From Acidobacteriota bacterium (GTDB taxonomy: Bacteria > Acidobacteriota > Terriglobia > Terriglobales > Acidobacteriaceae), in contig JABBOG010000032.1 in the NCBI GenBank assembly GCA_019351975.1, positions 1-46,143 of the forward strand: a stretch of DNA of 46,143 nt. Reading direction: 5' to 3'. Below, one piece after another: positions 34,043-43,500 of the stretch (the stretch's first letter is position 1; each line of letters starts with the position of its first letter). A program made the position numbers and the translations under genes. The notes under the pieces were generated by a model. That model saw nothing but the letters and a program-made list of their open reading frames with translations. It made no database searches and was not told the DNA's origin.

Positions 34043-34513
34043 TTAACTTTCCTTCACAGATTTCGCTTTACTTAATTTGTCCGCGTCTGCCAAATCCTGC
34101 AATCGCCCACTCGCAATTTTATTGTCGATCAGGTCTTCGAGCGCTATGAATGGAGCGTCTAAATCACCATCCACCTTGAATGTTATTCTTCTCTTCCATG
34201 CCTCGTTAAAGGCCACTCCCGAGATGCTCTGGAGAATGTCGACGCGGGCTGGTGGAATTCCTATCTGAAATACATCGTTGGAGTGGTCACAAAAATCATC
34301 GGCTGAGATCTCGCTGAGCGGCGCACCAAACCTTCGCAGAGCGCGAAGCACTCGCACCGAGTTCTCCGTATCATTTCGAATAACAACATCGGGGTCCTTG
34401 GTAGCACGCGGCTCCGCGTGTATCCCCACTGCATGCCCACCGATAACGAGGTATTCAACGCCCTCCGCGTTGAATGCGGACAACAGGTCCCTTTGGTCTT
34501 TCAGCATGGACAT
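34043..34513 (-). CDS. MNT-type nucleotidyltransferase, inserted between hslV and hslU
   Basis: A 156-residue nucleotidyltransferase-fold protein. It shows YLVIGGHAVGIH (the GG-A motif), RATKDPDVVI giving D40 and D42, and a third carboxylate D92 in PPARVDIL, so the metal site looks intact. C-terminal part: APFIALEDLIDNKIASGRLQ, typical of antitoxin/toxin-type nucleotidyltransferases of the DUF6036/AbiEii-like groups. Its start (ATG 34511-34513, GAGG 5 bases upstream; a second ATG two codons on) overlaps the end of the 74-residue gene by 59 bases, and its stop is 1 base from the hslU start. Base composition is less GC-rich than hslU and hslV, consistent with transfer. Function as a toxin or other modifier is an inference. 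Confidence 0.85.
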   Translation of the reverse strand: MSMLKDQRDLLSAFNAEGVEYLVIGGHAVGIHAEPRATKDPDVVIRNDTENSVRVLRALRRFGAPLSEISADDFCDHSNDVFQIGIPPARVDILQSISGVAFNEAWKRRITFKVDGDLDAPFIALEDLIDNKIASGRLQDLADADKLSKAKSVKES

Positions 34514-34679
34514 CGACACCTCGCATCCTGTACCCAGACTCCACAAGCTCCGTCACAGCGGTCATCTTTTCCGCTGCGGAAACGCTGCTCCAATAACGCA
34601 GAGTCTCCAATTCCTGCTCGGCGTGACTGGCGAAGCGGCGGATTGTTCTGCTTGGATGAACCTCAACGGTCTCCGGCAT
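34455..34679 (-). CDS. small partner protein of the nucleotidyltransferase
   Basis: A 74-residue protein (MPETVEVHPSRTIRRFASHA and onward) ending YRMRGVDVHAERPKGPVVRI plus a short tail. The middle has LETLRYWSSVSAAEKMTAVTEL, a helix often found in short proteins coded just before nucleotidyltransferases of this type. It has no helix-turn-helix that I can see. It overlaps the nucleotidyltransferase start by 59 bases in another frame, the layout of a coupled two-gene module. ATG 34677-34679; GAGGG lies 9 bases upstream. The 128-base gap back to hslV is AT-richer than either side. Partner role is inferred from arrangement. Confidence 0.72.
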   Translation of the reverse strand: MPETVEVHPSRTIRRFASHAEQELETLRYWSSVSAAEKMTAVTELVESGYRMRGVDVHAERPKGPVVRIQRGGR

Positions 34680-34807
34680 ATCGCGCGCCCTCGCTCCTCA
34701 TCGTAACAGTTGCGTACATCCGCGCTCCACGCTAATCCATGTCTTGAACCGAGACGATGCGACCATAAACGCTAGAAAGAAATATCCTCATCCATTGTCC
34801 ATTTCTC

Positions 34808-35443
34808 CTACTCCGGTCCGTTCAACTCTTCTACGGTAATGCTGTGGTTGGAGTAGATGCAGATTTCTGCGGCGATCTTCATGCTGCGCTCGACGATCTC
34901 TCGCGCGGTCATCTGGGTGTTTTCCATCAGCGCGGTGGCCGCGGCCAGAGCAAAGCTGCCACCGGAGCCGATGGTGGCGATGAGGCCATCCCCGACTGCG
35001 TCGGGCTCGATGACGTCGCCGTCGCCAGAGAGCAGAAACATCTGTGTGGCATCGGCGACGATGAGGAGGGCCTGCAGCTGGCGCAGGAGCTTGTCGGTGC
35101 GCCAGTCCTTGGCGAGCTCCACGGCGGAGCGGCCAAGGTTGCCGCTATATTGCTCCAGCTTGGACTCGAAGCGGGTAAACAGCGAAAAGGCGTCGGCGGT
35201 TGAGCCAGCGAAGCCGGCGAGAATCTTATCGTTATACAGTCGCCGGATCTTCTTTGCGGAGTGCTTCATCACGGTTGCGCCGAGCGTGACCTGGCCGTCC
35301 GCAGCCATGACCATCTGGTTGCTGCGGCGGACACAGAGGACGGTGGTGGAGCGCACGCGGCGGCCGTTGGCGAGATCCAGCGGATGTCCGCTGGAAGGAT
35401 GAGTGGCGCGAGCGCCGGTCAATCGGGTCGGGTTTGTTTGCAT
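34808..35443 (-). CDS. hslV: HslV, proteolytic subunit of the HslVU protease
   Basis: HslV is the threonine peptidase of the bacterial proteasome-like complex. The core starts [21 protein letters not shown]; the first Thr of that string (T33) aligns with the catalytic N-terminal Thr, which must become exposed. Further motifs: [34 protein letters not shown]. In front is a ~32-residue leader that other HslV proteins lack or have at only 1-5 residues. The ATG at 35441-35443 is used although it has no ribosome site; an in-frame GTG at residue 30 would give a two-residue propeptide, and a TATACT at 35458-35463 would start transcription within about 10 bases of the ATG. Total 211 residues. Confidence 0.94.
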   Translation of the reverse strand: MQTNPTRLTGARATHPSSGHPLDLANGRRVRSTTVLCVRRSNQMVMAADGQVTLGATVMKHSAKKIRRLYNDKILAGFAGSTADAFSLFTRFESKLEQYSGNLGRSAVELAKDWRTDKLLRQLQALLIVADATQMFLLSGDGDVIEPDAVGDGLIATIGSGGSFALAAATALMENTQMTAREIVERSMKIAAEICIYSNHSITVEELNGPE

Positions 35444-35626
35444 GGATCGCACACCGCAGTATAGCGCTGAATGAGCGAACCACGCAGAGCACCTTTCGCG
35501 GACGCTGAAACAGGGTGCGTGCAGCGGATGGGCGCTCTAGGCTATGCTCTGTGTAGCGCTCTTTTCGGCATCGTTAAAGGACGTTGAAGCTGACAGAAAC
35601 CGATCCCAGGCCCCGTGAAATAGACC

Positions 35627-36088
35627 GTGAAACCGAATCTTCAGCATGTTGCGCAACTGCTCCACGGCCACGATCAGATACCGATCGGCAGTATCGCATT
35701 GGCGGGTGCGGCAGTCGCTGTCGCAGGCGGCATGTGGTGGTATGCCCGCGCGCATCGCACGCCGAGCGAGGAGCTTGAGCGCAGACGCCGGGAGGCGCTG
35801 GCAAACTCCGGACGTATTACAGACGGTGTGATTCTGGATGCGCGATCGCTCAACAACGAGGAAAGCGTCTCTGCGACGCCTGAGGTGCTGGTCTATAGCT
35901 ACAGCGTTGCGGGAATGACGTACAACTGTGCGCAGGACGTCTCGCCGATGCCGCAGCAGGTGCTCGGCTTCCGCATCGACCAGCCAGTGCAGGTACGCTA
36001 CGACCCGCGAAACCCGGGCAATAGCATCATCGTGTCTGAGACATGGACGGGTTTATGGCTACCGTCCGCCGCGGGCAAGCGGAGCTGA
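35627..36088 (+). CDS. DUF3592-like membrane protein
   Basis: A 153-residue protein with one N-terminal membrane segment (IGSIALAGAAVAVAGGMWWY, about 20-40) and a beta-rich domain (VLVYSYSVAGMTYNCAQDVS, VQVRYDPRNPGNSIIVSE) that matches the DUF3592 pattern, including the VRYDPxNPxxS motif. Family function is unknown; the domain faces the periplasm or cytoplasm next to the membrane. The start is GTG at 35627, inside a divergent region with hslV; no strong ribosome site. No clear partner nearby. Confidence 0.75.
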   Translation: MKPNLQHVAQLLHGHDQIPIGSIALAGAAVAVAGGMWWYARAHRTPSEELERRRREALANSGRITDGVILDARSLNNEESVSATPEVLVYSYSVAGMTYNCAQDVSPMPQQVLGFRIDQPVQVRYDPRNPGNSIIVSETWTGLWLPSAAGKRS

Positions 36089-36263
36089 CCAGCGGCCTTG
36101 AGACTGCGCAGTCTCCGTTGGAGAGCGCCGTGTTTGCCCTGTAACTCAGGGCCCGAGGGCACTCACGGCGACCCAGTGACTATGATGCCCACGTACTGCA
36201 GCAGTTTGCCTGTAAGCGTATGGCGATGCCTTCCGTGACCGAACCGTCATCTTTAGAAGCTAC

Positions 36264-36302
36264 TTTGTCTGGTCGTCATTAACAACTTTTGTCTGGTCGT
36301 CA
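36264..36302. repeat. direct repeat upstream of the aldo/keto reductase
   Basis: TTTGTCTGGTCGTCA occurs at 36264-36278 and 36288-36302, period 24 bases, ending 34 bases before the gene start. Two-and-a-bit helical turns apart, it could be a regulator site; no regulator gene is beside it. Confidence 0.6.
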
Positions 36303-36336
36303 GGCAGAGCGACCCGCGGGGCTTCAATCGCGTCCA

Positions 36337-37356
36337 ATGGGCATGAGTGAAGCAAAGACAACATCGATACCTACCGTTAATTTGGGATGGACGGGAGCGC
36401 GCATCTCGCCGCTGTGCCTGGGCATGATGACCTACGGCAACAAGAAGTGGCGCGAGTGGGTGCTGGAAGAAGATGAGGCGCGGCCCATTGTGAAGCGGGC
36501 TGTGGAGGCTGGGATCAACTTTTTCGACACCGCAGATATTTACTCGGTGGGCGACAGCGAGTGCATCACAGGTAAGCTGCTGCGGGAGTTCCAGCCGCGA
36601 CGCGAAGAGCTGGTCCTCGCGACCAAAGTCTACCAGCCGATGAGCGAGGGAGCCAACGACCGAGGGCTGTCGCGCAAGCACATCATGGCATCCATTGACG
36701 CCAGCCTGAAGCGGCTGGGCGTGGATTACGTGGACCTCTATCAGATTCACCGCTTCGATAACGAGACGCCCATCGAGGAGACCTGTGAGGCGCTCCACGA
36801 CGTTGTGAAGGCGGGTAAAGCGCTGTATCTGGGTGCTTCAAGCATGTATGCGTGGCAGTTTCAGAAGATGCTGCACTTTCAACGCGAGAACCATCTGGCG
36901 CGGTTTGTGACGATGCAGAACCACTACAATCTTGTGTATCGCGAGGAAGAGCGCGAGATGATTCCCCTGTGTCTGGACCAGAAGGTGGGATGCATTCCCT
37001 GGAGCCCGCTGGCGCGCGGGCTGTTGACGGGATCGCGCAAGCGCGGCGACGCACGCTCGGAGACGCTGCGCGCCAAGACCGACGCCTACGCGCATTCGCT
37101 GTACGAGAATGACGCGGACTTCGATGTCGTTGATCGCGTTATCGAGATCGCTGACGCGCGCCATGCAAAGCCTGCGCAGGTTGCGCTCGCGTGGATGCTG
37201 TCGAAGCCCGCTGTGAGCGCACCCATCGTCGGCGCAAGCAAGCTGTATCAACTGGAGGACGCGCTCACGGCACTGGAGCTGAAGCTGACGCCGGAGGAGA
37301 TTGATCGGCTGGAGGAGCCTTACAAGCCACATCCGGTGCTGGGGCACAGCTATTGA
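36337..37356 (+). CDS. aldo/keto reductase
   Basis: A 339-residue NADPH-dependent oxidoreductase of the AKR superfamily, most like the YajO/AKR with GNKKWREWVLEEDEARPIVK. The catalytic tetrad is in place: D64 (FFDTADIYS), Y69, K97 (LATKVYQ) and H138 (YQIHRFD). The C-terminal cofactor loop is APIVGASKLYQLEDAL. The natural substrate cannot be read from sequence. Two ATG codons (36337 and 36343) lie close together and neither has a clear ribosome site; a 15-base direct repeat lies just upstream. Confidence 0.93.
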   Translation: MGMSEAKTTSIPTVNLGWTGARISPLCLGMMTYGNKKWREWVLEEDEARPIVKRAVEAGINFFDTADIYSVGDSECITGKLLREFQPRREELVLATKVYQPMSEGANDRGLSRKHIMASIDASLKRLGVDYVDLYQIHRFDNETPIEETCEALHDVVKAGKALYLGASSMYAWQFQKMLHFQRENHLARFVTMQNHYNLVYREEEREMIPLCLDQKVGCIPWSPLARGLLTGSRKRGDARSETLRAKTDAYAHSLYENDADFDVVDRVIEIADARHAKPAQVALAWMLSKPAVSAPIVGASKLYQLEDALTALELKLTPEEIDRLEEPYKPHPVLGHSY

Positions 37357-37515
37357 TGGCGGCGCGGCGGGCTGATGACTTCGCTCGGCATCGTCGCAAG
37401 ACCTGGCGCATCTAACCTGACGACACGCAAAGTCAGAGCAGATCGCGGAGTTCCAGCGCTCCCTCAAATGCGGGCTTTGCTGCGCTACAGTCATAGTGTC
37501 GGTAAGATGAGAGCC

Positions 37516-37890
37516 ATGAACTTGCATCGTCGAGCAGCGAGTGGTTTCACGATGCGGCGCTGGCTGCTGTTCGTTGCGCTGCTGGCGGCGGTGCCGTGCT
37601 TTGCGCAATCGGGCAGCTCGGGCTCCCTGCGCAACATCCGTGGCCTTATCACGGACTCAAGCCATGAGCCTATCCGTAATGCCGTCGTGCAACTGCGCAA
37701 CAGCAATACGAACCAGGTGATCACCTATATCACCAGCACCGACGGACAGTACAACTTCAAGCGGCTGGATAGCCACACCGATTTTCAGGTGTGGGTTGAG
37801 TTCCGCGGGATGCGATCGGAGACGCGCAGCATCAGCATGTTCGACAGCCATCTCGATAAGGTGATCAATTTCACGGTGCGGACCTACTGA
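37516..37890 (+). CDS. secreted protein with carboxypeptidase regulatory-like domain
   Basis: A 124-residue protein: an Arg-containing N-region, a signal peptide (MRRWLLFVALLAAVPCFAQ at about 13-31) and a single carboxypeptidase-regulatory-like beta-sandwich (SLRNIRGLITDSSHEPIRNA, TSTDGQYNFKRLDSH). The same fold forms the N-terminus of acidobacterial TonB-dependent receptor-like proteins; here it stands alone. The start could be ATG 37516 or ATG 37552; the first gives a longer n-region with two Arg pairs. Function unknown; probable periplasmic or surface binding. Confidence 0.8.
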   Translation: MNLHRRAASGFTMRRWLLFVALLAAVPCFAQSGSSGSLRNIRGLITDSSHEPIRNAVVQLRNSNTNQVITYITSTDGQYNFKRLDSHTDFQVWVEFRGMRSETRSISMFDSHLDKVINFTVRTY

Positions 37891-37946
37891 CGAAGGCCGC
37901 AGGCGCGCACTGTGACGGCTGGCGATAGCACGGTACACTAGCATTC

Positions 37947-39002
37947 TTGGCTACCTACCTTATTACCGGCGTTGCGGGCTTCATCGGCTCGCACCTTGCA
38001 GAGGCGCTGCTGCAGCGCGGCGAGGCCGCTGACCGCAGCCGCATCGTGGTGCGTGGATTGGATAACTTTGCCACCGGCCGACGCGAGAACATCCCTGCGG
38101 GCGTGGACCTGATCGAAGCTGATCTAGCCGATGCAGGTGCTGTGGCGCGGGCCTGCGTGGGCGTCGATGCGGTCCTCCATCAGGGAGCGCTGCCGAGCGT
38201 TCCGCGCAGCGTGAAAGACCCGCGCAGCAGCCACACGGCCAACATCGACGGCACGTTCAACGTGCTGGAAGGAGCGCGCGCGGCGGGAGTTCGGCGGGTG
38301 CTGTATGCGGCGTCGAGCTCGGCCTATGGCAACCAGCCCGGGTTTCCGCGCGTGGAGACCATGATGCCGCAGCCCATAGCTCCCTACCCCGTACAGAAGC
38401 TCGCCGGCGAGCTATACATGCAGAGCTACGCACGCGTCTACGGCATGGAGACGGTGTGTCTGCGCTACTTCAACATCTTTGGACCAAGGCAGGCACCGGA
38501 TTCGCCTTACTCTGGCGTGATCGCAAAGTGGGCGTTGCAGATGCTGCGCGGCGAACGCTGCATCATCCAGGGCGACGGCGAACAGAGCCGCGACTTCACC
38601 TACATCGCTAACGCGGTGAGTGCGAATCTGCTGGCGCTCGACGTGCTCCCGGAGCGTGGAGAAAAGGTCTTTGGGCGCGTCTTCAACGTCGCGTGCGGCG
38701 AACGGTTCACGCTGAACCATACCTTCCGCGTACTTGCGCTGCTGACCCGCTACACCCAGCCAGCGATCTACGATTCGCCGCGCGCTGGCGACATTCGGAG
38801 CTCGCTGGCGGATATTTCGGCCGCACGAGATGCCTTTGGTTACAGACCACGCGTGAGCTTTCAAGAGGGCCTGCAGCAGACTGTCGCATGGTGCCGCAGC
38901 CAAATCGCCAGAGAGAGTGCGCGAGAACATGACAAAGATTTCACGGCGAAGATCGAAGCCCGTGAATCGATCCGGCCGCGTATAACGTCGGAAGCAACGT
39001 AA
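37947..39002 (+). CDS. NAD-dependent epimerase of the WbpP/TviC type
   Basis: A 351-residue short-chain dehydrogenase/epimerase. It has the NAD motif GVAGFIGSH at 8-16, the serine cluster SSSAYG at 123-128 and Y147-PVQ-K151. Adjacent features (LPSVPRSVKDPRSSHTANID, FNIFGPRQAPDSPYSGVIAK) match UDP-GlcNAc/UDP-glucose 4-epimerases of the Vi-antigen and O-antigen type. It probably interconverts UDP-N-acetylglucosamine and UDP-N-acetylgalactosamine or the acids made from them. Start is TTG at 37947, no strong ribosome site. It ends by overlapping the dehydrogenase start (TAATG), so the two form an operon. The last ~25 residues are Arg/Glu-rich and not part of the fold. Confidence 0.88.
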   Translation: MATYLITGVAGFIGSHLAEALLQRGEAADRSRIVVRGLDNFATGRRENIPAGVDLIEADLADAGAVARACVGVDAVLHQGALPSVPRSVKDPRSSHTANIDGTFNVLEGARAAGVRRVLYAASSSAYGNQPGFPRVETMMPQPIAPYPVQKLAGELYMQSYARVYGMETVCLRYFNIFGPRQAPDSPYSGVIAKWALQMLRGERCIIQGDGEQSRDFTYIANAVSANLLALDVLPERGEKVFGRVFNVACGERFTLNHTFRVLALLTRYTQPAIYDSPRAGDIRSSLADISAARDAFGYRPRVSFQEGLQQTVAWCRSQIARESAREHDKDFTAKIEARESIRPRITSEAT

Positions 39003-40381
39003 TGATCGCTGCGGATCAGATGCCTTCGGTGCAGATCACCCCGCTGGCCACATGGCTAGCGGGGGTTGACGCGCGCCAGACGAGGGTCGCCATCATCGGT
39101 CTGGGCTACGTCGGGCTGCCGCTGGCGATGCTGTTCAGCAGCGAGCGCTTCCGCGTTACGGGGTTCGATATCGACGCTGCCAAGGTGGCGGCCCTCAGTG
39201 CGGGACAATCCTACATCCACCGCATTGAGCCTGAGCATATTGCCGCAGCGCAGCGTGCAGGATTTCATGCAACCTCTGACTTCGCCGGACTCAGGGAGTG
39301 CGATGCCGTACTGATTTGTGTGCCGACTCCACTGCGCGAAGAGCACCAGCCGGACATGAGTTTCGTCCAACAGACGCTGGAGCAGCTTGCGCCGCATACG
39401 CGCGCCGGGCAACTGATCGTACTGGAGAGCACGACGTGGCCCGGCACCACATCGGAGCTGGTCGTACCGACGCTGGAGAGACTTGGCCCCGCTGGCAGCC
39501 GCGTGCTGCGGGAGGGCGACTCCGACTGCACGCAGTTGGACGGCGTGATGGTTGCGTTCTCGCCTGAGCGCGAAGATCCCGGCAACCTCATCACGCCGCG
39601 GCGCGAGATTCCGAAGGTGATTGGCGGCGTGGACGGGCGCGCATCGCGCGCGGCCGCAGCGCTCTACGGCACCATCTTCCATCGCACTGTACCGGTCTCC
39701 TCGCCCGAGGCAGCCGAGATGACGAAGCTGCTCGAAAACATCTATCGCAATGTCAACATCGCGCTGGTGAACGAGCTCAAGCAGCTATGCATCGCCATGG
39801 GAATCGACATCTGGGAGGTCATCGAGGCCGCGTCCACAAAACCCTTTGGTTTCCAGCCGTTTTATCCCGGGCCTGGCATCGGCGGCCACTGCATTCCCGT
39901 GGATCCGTTCTATCTGACGTGGCGAGCCAAGCAGTTCGGCCAGGTCACACGGTTCATCGAACTTGCCGGAGAGATCAACGAGGCCATGCCAGCCTTTGTT
40001 TTGCAGACCCTCGACCGCGCGTTGCAGCGCGAAGGCAAGACGCTGGCTGGAGCGACAATTCTGCTCCTCGGCATCGCCTACAAGCGGGATGTGGACGACC
40101 TGCGCGAGTCACCTGCCCTGGTGCTCTTTGAGCTGCTGCGGCAGGCTGGGGCGGAGGTCAGCTACAACGATCCATTCTTTGCCGAAGTCGGCGCCGGTCG
40201 CCACTACTCCGTAAAGCTGCAGTCTACGCCGCTGGAGCGCGTCGGCGAGTTTGACTGCGTGCTGCTCGTGACCGACCACTCCACCTACGACATCGCCGCG
40301 CTCGTACGTGCAAGCCGCTTGTTCGTGGACACGCGCAACACGACGCGCGGAATGAGCGAGCCGCAGATCGTTCGCTGCTGA
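39002..40381 (+). CDS. nucleotide-sugar dehydrogenase of the WbpA/TviB type
   Basis: A 459-residue UDP-sugar 6-dehydrogenase. The NAD site is GLGYVG at 33-38, the catalytic cysteine is C297 in GIGGHCIPVDPF, and the UDP-binding GNLITPRREIPKVIGG and AYKRDVDDLRESPA segments are present. The wording PFYLTWRA fits the UDP-HexNAc dehydrogenases (WbpA, TviB) rather than UDP-glucose dehydrogenase. Product: a UDP-N-acetylhexosaminuronic acid for a surface polysaccharide. It overlaps the epimerase by one base; together they could supply UDP-GalNAcA. No polymer-assembly genes are beside them. Confidence 0.92.
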   Translation: MIAADQMPSVQITPLATWLAGVDARQTRVAIIGLGYVGLPLAMLFSSERFRVTGFDIDAAKVAALSAGQSYIHRIEPEHIAAAQRAGFHATSDFAGLRECDAVLICVPTPLREEHQPDMSFVQQTLEQLAPHTRAGQLIVLESTTWPGTTSELVVPTLERLGPAGSRVLREGDSDCTQLDGVMVAFSPEREDPGNLITPRREIPKVIGGVDGRASRAAAALYGTIFHRTVPVSSPEAAEMTKLLENIYRNVNIALVNELKQLCIAMGIDIWEVIEAASTKPFGFQPFYPGPGIGGHCIPVDPFYLTWRAKQFGQVTRFIELAGEINEAMPAFVLQTLDRALQREGKTLAGATILLLGIAYKRDVDDLRESPALVLFELLRQAGAEVSYNDPFFAEVGAGRHYSVKLQSTPLERVGEFDCVLLVTDHSTYDIAALVRASRLFVDTRNTTRGMSEPQIVRC

Positions 40382-40515
40382 AGCAGGCGGATAGAGCTGC
40401 GCTGGCCGAGACTGATACACTTTTCTCAACAACTCCTGTTCCAATTTGGGACGCACTCTTCGAAGAAACACAGAATATCCTCATGCTGTGAGCCTGCCTG
40501 TCCGATAGAAGCACT

Positions 40516-43500
40516 ATGGATCTGAGGCGCAGCATCGAGGATCAGGGTTCCGGCTTGCCGCAGAGAGGTTTCGCGAGCACCCTAATTCGCGCCGTTGCAA
40601 CGGCAGCCGCACGACGCCGCCGTTGCACCCTCCTGCCCCTACTGATTGCTCTAGCGGCGTCTACCGTGCAGGCGCAGACGCCGCAGTGGGTACCCAACCG
40701 GCCAGCCGCACAGGGCGTTGCGCGGGCGCAGGCTGCAGCGCAGCAATTCTCGGCGCAGCGTATCGTCTTCGTACCGCAGCAGGCTGTCCAGGGTGGTACG
40801 GTCAGTTCTGCCATAGCAATGGTCCGCGCCCGTGCGCAGCATCTGGCTCTTGAGACGGCACAGCACGTCTACGCCCACAACACCACCGCCAATCTGACCG
40901 CAGCGTGGCAGCAGCTGGGCCCCAGCTCTGTTATCTCTGCGACATACAACAACATCACAGGGCGCATTACATCGATCGCCTCCGACCCCAACGATCCAAG
41001 CGGAAACACGATCTATATCGGTACCACCGGCGGCGGAGTTTGGAAGTCTGCCAACGCCGCTGGAGGGGTTTCGACGGCGAGCTTTGCACCGCTCACGGAC
41101 ACGCTTCCGGTCTTCAGCCCGAACGCCGGAACGGGCGTCATTCCGTCGCTCTCCATCGGTGCGGTCGCCGTGCAGCCCGCGGTCAATCCGGTCATCATCG
41201 CTGGCACCGGCGACCCCAACGACGCCACGGATTCGCTCTACGGCGAAGGATTGCTGCTCTCCAGCGACGGCGGTCTGACGTGGACACTCGTGCAGCAGTC
41301 GGAGGACGGCACAAGCGGTGCTCACTCGTTCATCGGCCTCGCGACGGCGGGCGTGGCCTTCAGCACAGCGACACCAACGCTGGTCGTCGCAGCCTTCTCG
41401 ACGTCGCCACAATCCTCCGTGGTGGACGCGACGTCCATCGCTTCGATCCCGGGTCTCTATTACTCCACCAACGCCGGGCAGACGTGGCAGATGGCGAGCA
41501 TCTACGATGGAACGACGGTGGTGCAGCAGCCGCAGCCCCTGGGCGCAAGCTCTCCCGGAAACGCAGTGACCTCGGTCGTGTGGGATGCGCAGCGCGGGAT
41601 GTTTTATGCGGCGGTGCGGTCGCATGGATATTACAGCTCGCCGAACGGATCGACGTGGACACGGCTTGCAGCGCAGCCAGGTACCGGCCTTACGACGGCG
41701 AACTGCCCGGTGGGCGGCAACGGAACGGGTAGCGCGACCTGCCCGATCTTCCGTGGAACGCTGGCCGCGCAGGCCGCCACCGGCGACCTGTACTCGCTCA
41801 CCGTCGATGCGAACAACAACGACCAGGGGCTCTGGCAAGACCTCTGCAACGCAGCGTCCACAACCTGCGCCACACCCGCGCCAACGTTCGCCAATCGCAT
41901 CGACAACGGCGCGCTGGATGCCGGCAACGGAAGCACCGTCATCGCGCAGGGCAACTATAATCTTGCGCTCAACGCAGCTCCCGCCGCAGCGAATGGCACT
42001 GACCTTTTCGTCGGCACCATTGACCTGTATCGCTGCGCGATGACGCCGGGCTCATCCTCGTGCCTTCTGCGCGACACCACCAACGCGCTCGATGGATGCG
42101 ACGCTCCAGCACAGGTTGCGCCGGCGCAGCACGCGCTAGCATCGGTCGCACAGAGCAGTGGCGCACCTATCCTCTACGTAGGCAATGACAGCGGCCTGTG
42201 GCGCTCGCTCGATGGTGTTGCTGAGACGGGTAGCGTCTGCTCCGCCAGCGACGCCAGCCACTTCGACAACCTGAACGCAGCTATCGGTGCGGGTGGATCG
42301 CTGGCCGAGATCGTCGGCTTCGCACAGGATCCCACCACCTCGAACACGCTGCTCGCCGGTCTGGGAGCGAACGGATCGGCCGCCACCTCCGACGCTACCG
42401 CGCTCGCGCCCTGGCCGCAGCTCTCCACCGGTGAAGGCGGCTTTCCGTCGATTGATCCTAAGACGCCAAGCAACTGGTACATCACCATCGGCGCGGATGT
42501 GAACCTCGCTGCATGCACGCTGGGGATCGACTGCAACGCATCGGACTTCGTGCCGCCTGCGACGATCGGCGCACCGCAGGTGGACGACGACGCAAGCATT
42601 CTCGACACACCGACGATGCTCGATCCGGCGATGACAACGAGCCTTCTGATCGGCACATGCCGTGTGTGGCGCGGACCCGCTGGCAATGGAGCGTCATGGT
42701 CGAACGCCGACGCGCTCAGCCCCGCGCTGGGTGGTGACACGACCCCGTGTTCGGAGTTCAGCCCGCTGATTCACTCACTCGCTGCGGGCGGCCCGGACGT
42801 CACAGGATCGGCCCTCGCGAACTCCGGCTCCAACGTGCTCTACGCAGGACTCAGCGGAGCGCTCGACGGTGGCGGCGTCATACCCGGTCATCTCTTCGTG
42901 ACTAAGTCCGCGAGCACGGCGACGAGCACAACGCCGTGGACCGATATAGCTCTTTCTCCAGTAATCAACGACAGTTCGCACGCCGAGCACTTCAACCCGG
43001 GCGCCTTCGATATCTCCTCGATCACGGTAGATGCGCACGACGCCTCGGGAGCTACCGTCTACGCGACCGTGATGGGCTTCGGCGTTCCGCACGTCTACCG
43101 CTCCACGAACTTCGGCGCAAGCTGGCTCAATGTCACGGCCAATCTTCCGAACGCGCCCGCAAATGCCGTCGCCGTCGATCCAAACGACGCCAACACGGTG
43201 TACGTCGCAATGGACACCGGCGTCTACGTGACGCAGGCGATCTCAACCTGCGGCACAACGCCGCCGACCAACTGCTGGAGCGTGCTTGGCACGTCGCTGC
43301 CGAACGCACCTGTACTGACGCTGGCCACCGCGGCAAACCTGCCCACAGGCGATGGACGCATCGGCATGCTGCGCGCCGGAACCTACGGCCGCGGCCTGTG
43401 GCAGACACCGCTGCTTACCGCTGCTGTGCCGTCGCTCGCGGCGATCACACTCTCGTCGAGCAGCTTCACCTTCGGCGCGCAGCCCGTCGGCACCCAGTCC

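Noticed and set aside
36089-36336. Spacer before the aldo/keto reductase considered for a small RNA or riboswitch
   Set aside because: Only a direct repeat and a few weak stems are visible; no known riboswitch pattern.
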